From contig JAJRYI010000091.1 in NCBI GenBank assembly GCA_024275815.1, positions 1-8,706 of the forward strand: 8,706 bases of DNA. Reading direction: 5' to 3'. Under the pieces are notes generated by a model. That model did not search any database. It worked only from the letters and a program-made list of their open reading frames with translations, and had not been told where the DNA came from. The stretch is from Actinomycetes bacterium. Lineage in GTDB: Bacteria > Actinomycetota > Acidimicrobiia > Spongiisociales > UBA5794. Made by a program: the position numbers and the translations under genes. How positions within the stretch are numbered: position 1 is the first letter of the stretch; every line of letters starts with the position of its first letter. Positions 5,866 through 8,706 of this stretch are shown here, piece after piece.

Positions 5866-7071
5866 ATGTCAGGGGCACTTGACGGCGTGACCGTGCTCGA
5901 CCTGTCCCAGGGAGCTGCAGGCCCGACCTGTGCGATGCACCTCGGTGACCTCGGAGCGAAGATCTGGAAGGTCGAGCCACCCGGCGGCGAATGGGGACGT
6001 CGACTCGGCCCACCGTTCGTCGGTGGTGCTGCTGCAGCGTTCCTCGGCATGAACCGCAACAAGCGAAGCATCGTCATCGACCTCAAAGCCACAGGGGGGG
6101 CCGATGTGGTTCTCCGGCTCGTCGAGCAGTCCGACGTCGTCCTCGAGAGTTTCCGCCCCGGCGTTGCAGACCGACTCGGCATCGGCTACGACGCGGTCGC
6201 TCAGCGCAACCCCCGGGCGATCTATGCGGCCATATCTGCGTTCGGCCAGAGTGGCCCGTGGCGGGACCGTCCCGGAGTCGATGGTGTCGCCCAGGCGATG
6301 GGTGGGATCATGAGCGTCACGGGAACACCGGACGGCCCGCCCGCCAAGGTCGGTGTTCCGGCAGCGGACATGGCCGGTGGTGTGTTCGCTTCCCAGTCGA
6401 TCCTCGCTGCACTGTTCGCCCGAGAGCGCACCGGCAGAGGGCAGCGGGTCGACGTGTCGCTCCTCGACTCACTCCTTGCGTACCAGGTCGTTCCGCTCTC
6501 GATGTTCCTCGCCAGCGGTCGGCCACCCCAACGCCTCGGGAGCGCTGCCCCCTACGCGGCACCGAACGAAGCCTTCCCGACGAGTGACGGCCACGTCATG
6601 GTCGCTGCCTACACACCGAAGCGGTGGCCCGCCCTGTGCGCTGCGCTCGGCCAACCCGGCCTGGCGACCGATCCCCGTTTCGATACGAACGAGAAGCGGG
6701 TGAACGGCCGCCCTGAGCTGCGCGAGATCCTCGAACCCCTGTTCCGTGAACGCACGACGGCGGAGTGGGTCGAGATCCTCGATACCGTCGACGTCATCTG
6801 TGGACCACTGCTGTCGTACCCGGAGTTGATCGCGCAGGAGCACGTCGCAACGGGGGGTGGGATCGTCACCGTCGAGCATCCCGCCACCGGAGAGGTCCGT
6901 TCACCGGTGTTCCCCGGCCGACTGTCCGAGACGCCCGGAGACTTCGCCGTGTCGTCCCCGCCGGTGGCGGGTGAGCACACCGACGAGATTCTGAAAGAAT
7001 GTGGATTCGGAACCGACGAGATCGAGGGACTTCTCGACGCCGGTGTCGTGATCGCAGGATCAAGTGAGTGA
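5866..7071 (+). CDS. Class III CoA-transferase, CaiB/BaiF (formyl-CoA transferase) family (401 aa)
   Basis: Enzymes of this family move CoA between carboxylic acids through an enzyme-bound aspartyl anhydride, or in some members isomerise acyl-CoAs. The N-terminus (LDGVTVLDLSQGAAGPTCAMHLGDLGAKIWKVEPP) is the standard opening of the family. Further markers are NRNKRSIVIDLK, the FGQSGPWRDRPGVD segment and GQRVDVSLLDSLLA. The catalytic aspartate is visible as D168 in VPAADMAGG, essentially the position of Asp169 in formyl-CoA transferase. The length of 401 residues is typical and the gene appears intact. The start is an ATG preceded by AGGAGG. Related enzymes include succinyl-CoA:mesaconate, benzylsuccinate and carnitine CoA-transferases and alpha-methylacyl-CoA racemase (which uses other residues). 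The specific acids cannot be read from the sequence; beside the oxidoreductases it could activate an acid derived from amino-acid breakdown. Confidence 0.88.
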   Translation: MSGALDGVTVLDLSQGAAGPTCAMHLGDLGAKIWKVEPPGGEWGRRLGPPFVGGAAAAFLGMNRNKRSIVIDLKATGGADVVLRLVEQSDVVLESFRPGVADRLGIGYDAVAQRNPRAIYAAISAFGQSGPWRDRPGVDGVAQAMGGIMSVTGTPDGPPAKVGVPAADMAGGVFASQSILAALFARERTGRGQRVDVSLLDSLLAYQVVPLSMFLASGRPPQRLGSAAPYAAPNEAFPTSDGHVMVAAYTPKRWPALCAALGQPGLATDPRFDTNEKRVNGRPELREILEPLFRERTTAEWVEILDTVDVICGPLLSYPELIAQEHVATGGGIVTVEHPATGEVRSPVFPGRLSETPGDFAVSSPPVAGEHTDEILKECGFGTDEIEGLLDAGVVIAGSSE

Positions 7072-7082
7072 GATGTTCGACG

Positions 7083-7090
7083 AGAGGAGA
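7083..7090 (+). promoter_or_regulatory. Ribosome-binding site for the enoyl-CoA hydratase gene
   Basis: AGAGGAGA lies five bases before the GTG at 7096, in the 24-base gap after the CoA-transferase gene. It supports the GTG as start. This gap is the longest non-coding stretch in the window and contains nothing else recognisable. Confidence 0.7.
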
Positions 7091-7095
7091 CCGTA

Positions 7096-7908
7096 GTGAC
7101 AGATGCCCAGGCCAGTGCTTCGCCGGAGGAACCCGTCCTCTATGAACGCGACGGCGCCGTAGGAGTTCTGACGCTGAACCGTCCCAAGGCGATGAACGCC
7201 TTGACGGTGCCCATGCTCGAGACGATGTCGGCCATCATCGCCGACATCGAGACCGACCCTGACACGCGTGTGCTCGTCGTCACCGGATCCGGTGAAAAGG
7301 CGTTCTGTGTCGGTGCCGATCTCAAGAGTCGAGGTACAGAGTTCGAGGCCGGCCTGATCCACGATCCCCTCGGTCTTCTCGTTCGCGACGTGTTCGGTCG
7401 TCTCGAGAACCTGCACGTTCCGGTCATCATGGCCATTCGCGGCTACGCCCTCGGTGGCGGCCTCGAACTCGCTCTTGCAGGCGATCTGCGCATCTGCACG
7501 GAGGGGTCGAGGCTCGGTTTCCCCGAGGCCAAGGTCGGGAGCCTCCCGGGAGCGGGTGGGACGCAGCGAGCGACACGCCTCATCGGCCCGGGATTCACCA
7601 AGGAGCTGATGTTCACCGCCGACCACATCTCCGCCCAGGATGCGCTCCGCATGGGCCTCGTGAACCGTGTCGTACCCGACGACGATCTCATGGCAGAGAC
7701 GATGGCGCTTGCAGGGCGTATCGCCACGCGTGCACCCCTGTCCCACGATCGCGTCAAGGTCCTCGTCAACCGCGCCACCGAGACGGATCTCGAGACCGGT
7801 CTGGAGCTCGAGTCGACGAGCCACGCCGTGCTGCGTGCCAGTCAGGACAGGGACGAAGGGATCCAGGCCTTCATCGAGAAGCGCCCGCCGGAGTTCAAAG
7901 GACGATGA
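7096..7908 (+). CDS. Enoyl-CoA hydratase/isomerase family protein (270 aa)
   Basis: This is a crotonase-fold enzyme that most likely adds water across the double bond of a 2-enoyl-CoA to give a 3-hydroxyacyl-CoA. The fold begins at LTLNRPKAMNAL. The two oxyanion-hole segments are FCVGADL (70-76) and GYALGGGLEL, and both catalytic glutamates of classical hydratases are present: E124 in GGGLEL and E144 in FPEAKVGSLPGAGGTQR, spaced 20 residues apart as in the rat enzyme. The C-terminal helices are complete, ending PPEFKGR, a common ending in this family. The length is normal (about 260-270). GTG at 7096 is taken as start because of the ribosome-binding site five bases upstream. With the dehydrogenase that follows it forms a hydratase/dehydrogenase pair as in beta-oxidation. 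Presence of both glutamates favours hydratase activity over isomerase or thioesterase; the acyl chain is unknown. Confidence 0.9.
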   Translation: MTDAQASASPEEPVLYERDGAVGVLTLNRPKAMNALTVPMLETMSAIIADIETDPDTRVLVVTGSGEKAFCVGADLKSRGTEFEAGLIHDPLGLLVRDVFGRLENLHVPVIMAIRGYALGGGLELALAGDLRICTEGSRLGFPEAKVGSLPGAGGTQRATRLIGPGFTKELMFTADHISAQDALRMGLVNRVVPDDDLMAETMALAGRIATRAPLSHDRVKVLVNRATETDLETGLELESTSHAVLRASQDRDEGIQAFIEKRPPEFKGR

Positions 7909-7934
7909 AGACATCGAGGAGGAAGCCACTATGA
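7905..7934 (+). other. Nine-codon mini-ORF bridging the hydratase and dehydrogenase genes
   Basis: An ATG at 7905 overlaps the hydratase stop as ATGA, and the nine-codon frame (MKTSRRKPL) ends with TGA at 7932-7934, which overlaps the ATG of the dehydrogenase as ATGA. The ribosome-binding site of the dehydrogenase lies inside it. It could act as a coupling relay that carries ribosomes across the gap, but with so short a frame chance is a sufficient explanation. Confidence 0.25.
7916..7925 (+). promoter_or_regulatory. Ribosome-binding site for the short-chain dehydrogenase gene
   Basis: GAGGAGGAAG lies five bases before the ATG at 7931. The dehydrogenase frame is open upstream into the hydratase gene, but this site and the position of the Rossmann motif directly after the ATG fix the start here. 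Confidence 0.75.
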
Positions 7935-8677
7935 ACGTCAAGGATCGGGTTGCGGTCGTCACAGGGTCTGGACAGGGCATCGGGAAGGGGATCGCCGAAA
8001 CGCTCGCGGCAGCCGGGGCCAAGGTCGTCGTGAACGACCTCTACCCCGAGAAGGTCGATGAAGTCGTTGCGGAGTTCGAAGCCGCCGGCTACGAGGTCAC
8101 CGGGTACGCGGGGGACGTATCGGTCGCCGAGGGTGCCAACGGACTGATCGACACAGCAGTCGACACGTACGGCCGAATCGACATCCTCGTCAACAACGTC
8201 GGCATGGCACGAGACGGATGGCTTGCGAAGATGAGTGAGGAGGACTGGGACCTCGTACTCCAGGTGAACCTCAAGTCACAGTTCCTCACGTGCAAAGCTG
8301 CTGCTTCCCACATGATGGAACAGCAGTACGGCAGGATCATCAACATCTCATCGAGGGCATGGCTTGGCGGCCCCGGGCAGGCGAACTACGCCGCATCGAA
8401 GGGTGCGGTTATCAGCCTCACTCGTACGCTCGCCCTCGAGATGGCGCGTTACGGGGTCACGGCCAATGCGATCGCACCGGCGCTCGTCGACACGCCGTTG
8501 TTCAGGGGTCTCAAAGAGGAAGTCCAGGAGCGGCTCGTCAAAACGATCCCGGCCAAGCGTGTCGGCACACCCGGTGACATCGGCAACGCCGCGCTGTTCT
8601 TCGCTGCCGATGAGTCGTCGTACGTCACGGGACAGACGCTCTACGTGTGTGGCGGCAGAAGTCTCGGCGCTGGTTGA
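7931..8677 (+). CDS. Short-chain dehydrogenase/reductase, FabG-like, probable 3-hydroxyacyl-CoA dehydrogenase (248 aa)
   Basis: This is a classical SDR of about 250 residues. The NAD(P)-binding motif TGSGQGIG is at 11-18 and the structural motif NNVG (a variant of NNAG) at 88-91. The catalytic tetrad is complete: N113 (VNLKS), S140 (NISSRAW), Y153 and K157 (YAASK). The ending YVTGQTLYVCGG is the usual FabG-like C-terminal signature. An acidic residue after the second strand (VVVNDLYP, D35) points to NAD rather than NADP, since an aspartate there binds the adenosine ribose in NAD-dependent SDRs. That fits an oxidative, catabolic role such as 3-hydroxyacyl-CoA to 3-oxoacyl-CoA next to the hydratase, rather than fatty-acid synthesis. 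Names such as FabG should therefore be used cautiously. It is followed 16 bases later by another possible start. Confidence 0.9.
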   Translation: MNVKDRVAVVTGSGQGIGKGIAETLAAAGAKVVVNDLYPEKVDEVVAEFEAAGYEVTGYAGDVSVAEGANGLIDTAVDTYGRIDILVNNVGMARDGWLAKMSEEDWDLVLQVNLKSQFLTCKAAASHMMEQQYGRIINISSRAWLGGPGQANYAASKGAVISLTRTLALEMARYGVTANAIAPALVDTPLFRGLKEEVQERLVKTIPAKRVGTPGDIGNAALFFAADESSYVTGQTLYVCGGRSLGAG

Positions 8678-8693
8678 TGGATAGGACGTCACC

Positions 8694-8706
8694 ATGGGCA
8701 TGACCC
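8694..8706 (+). CDS. Start of a downstream gene (partial, product unknown)
   Basis: An ATG at 8694, preceded by AGGA at 8683-8686, opens a frame (M-G-M-T) that runs off the right edge. A second in-frame ATG at 8700 is an alternative start. The 16-base spacing after the dehydrogenase stop and the matching strand suggest the operon continues. Too little is visible to say anything about the product. Confidence 0.4.

Noticed and set aside
4833..6182. Long open frame on the minus strand (about 449 codons) across korC, the TetR gene and the start of the CoA-transferase gene
   Set aside because: It is antisense to three well-supported genes. The translation is rich in Arg, Ser and Pro with no recognisable domain, as expected for the opposite strand of high-GC coding DNA.
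7072..7095. Terminator or operator in the gap after the CoA-transferase gene
   Set aside because: The 24 bases contain no inverted repeat or T-run; they hold only the ribosome-binding site of the next gene.
7931..8677. Annotation of the dehydrogenase as FabG of fatty-acid synthesis
   Set aside because: The motifs fit any classical SDR. The aspartate after the second strand suggests NAD use, and the neighbours are catabolic acyl-CoA enzymes with no acyl-carrier or other synthesis genes.

Overview
The window is one uninterrupted plus-strand operon of high-GC bacterial DNA. It holds nine complete genes, the last 31 codons of a gene upstream and the first codons of a gene downstream. Neighbouring genes overlap by 4 to 11 bases or are separated by at most 24 bases. 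There is no intergenic region long enough for an internal promoter or terminator, and I see no RNA gene, mobile element, CRISPR array or long repeat. High GC, GTG starts, dense ATGA/GTGA overlaps and GC-rich third positions suggest an actinobacterium-like organism, but the lineage is an inference and is not proved here.

First half (94-5259): two complete thiamine-diphosphate/iron-sulfur 2-oxoacid:ferredoxin oxidoreductases lie back to back. The first is an indolepyruvate-type enzyme (iorA, then iorB). The second is a 2-oxoglutarate/branched-chain-type enzyme made of separate alpha, beta and gamma subunits (korA, korB, korC). The striking point is the second gene: IorB carries a C-terminal ferredoxin domain with two CxxCxxCxxxCP cluster motifs, of the kind usually encoded by a separate delta gene (korD). 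It lies directly upstream of korA, where korD sits in korDABC operons. This looks like a fusion that physically joins the two enzyme systems.

Second half (5256-8677): a TetR-family regulator is coupled to the end of korC. It is followed by a class III CoA-transferase (CaiB/BaiF family), an enoyl-CoA hydratase/isomerase with both catalytic glutamates, and a FabG-like short-chain dehydrogenase with a complete catalytic set.

Working together (inference): 2-oxoacids, probably from transamination of aromatic and/or branched-chain amino acids, would be oxidatively decarboxylated to acyl- or arylacetyl-CoA with reduction of ferredoxin. The downstream enzymes could move CoA between acids and carry out hydration and 3-hydroxyacyl oxidation, as in beta-oxidation. 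The TetR protein probably senses an acyl-CoA or acid intermediate. The substrate cannot be read from the sequence alone.
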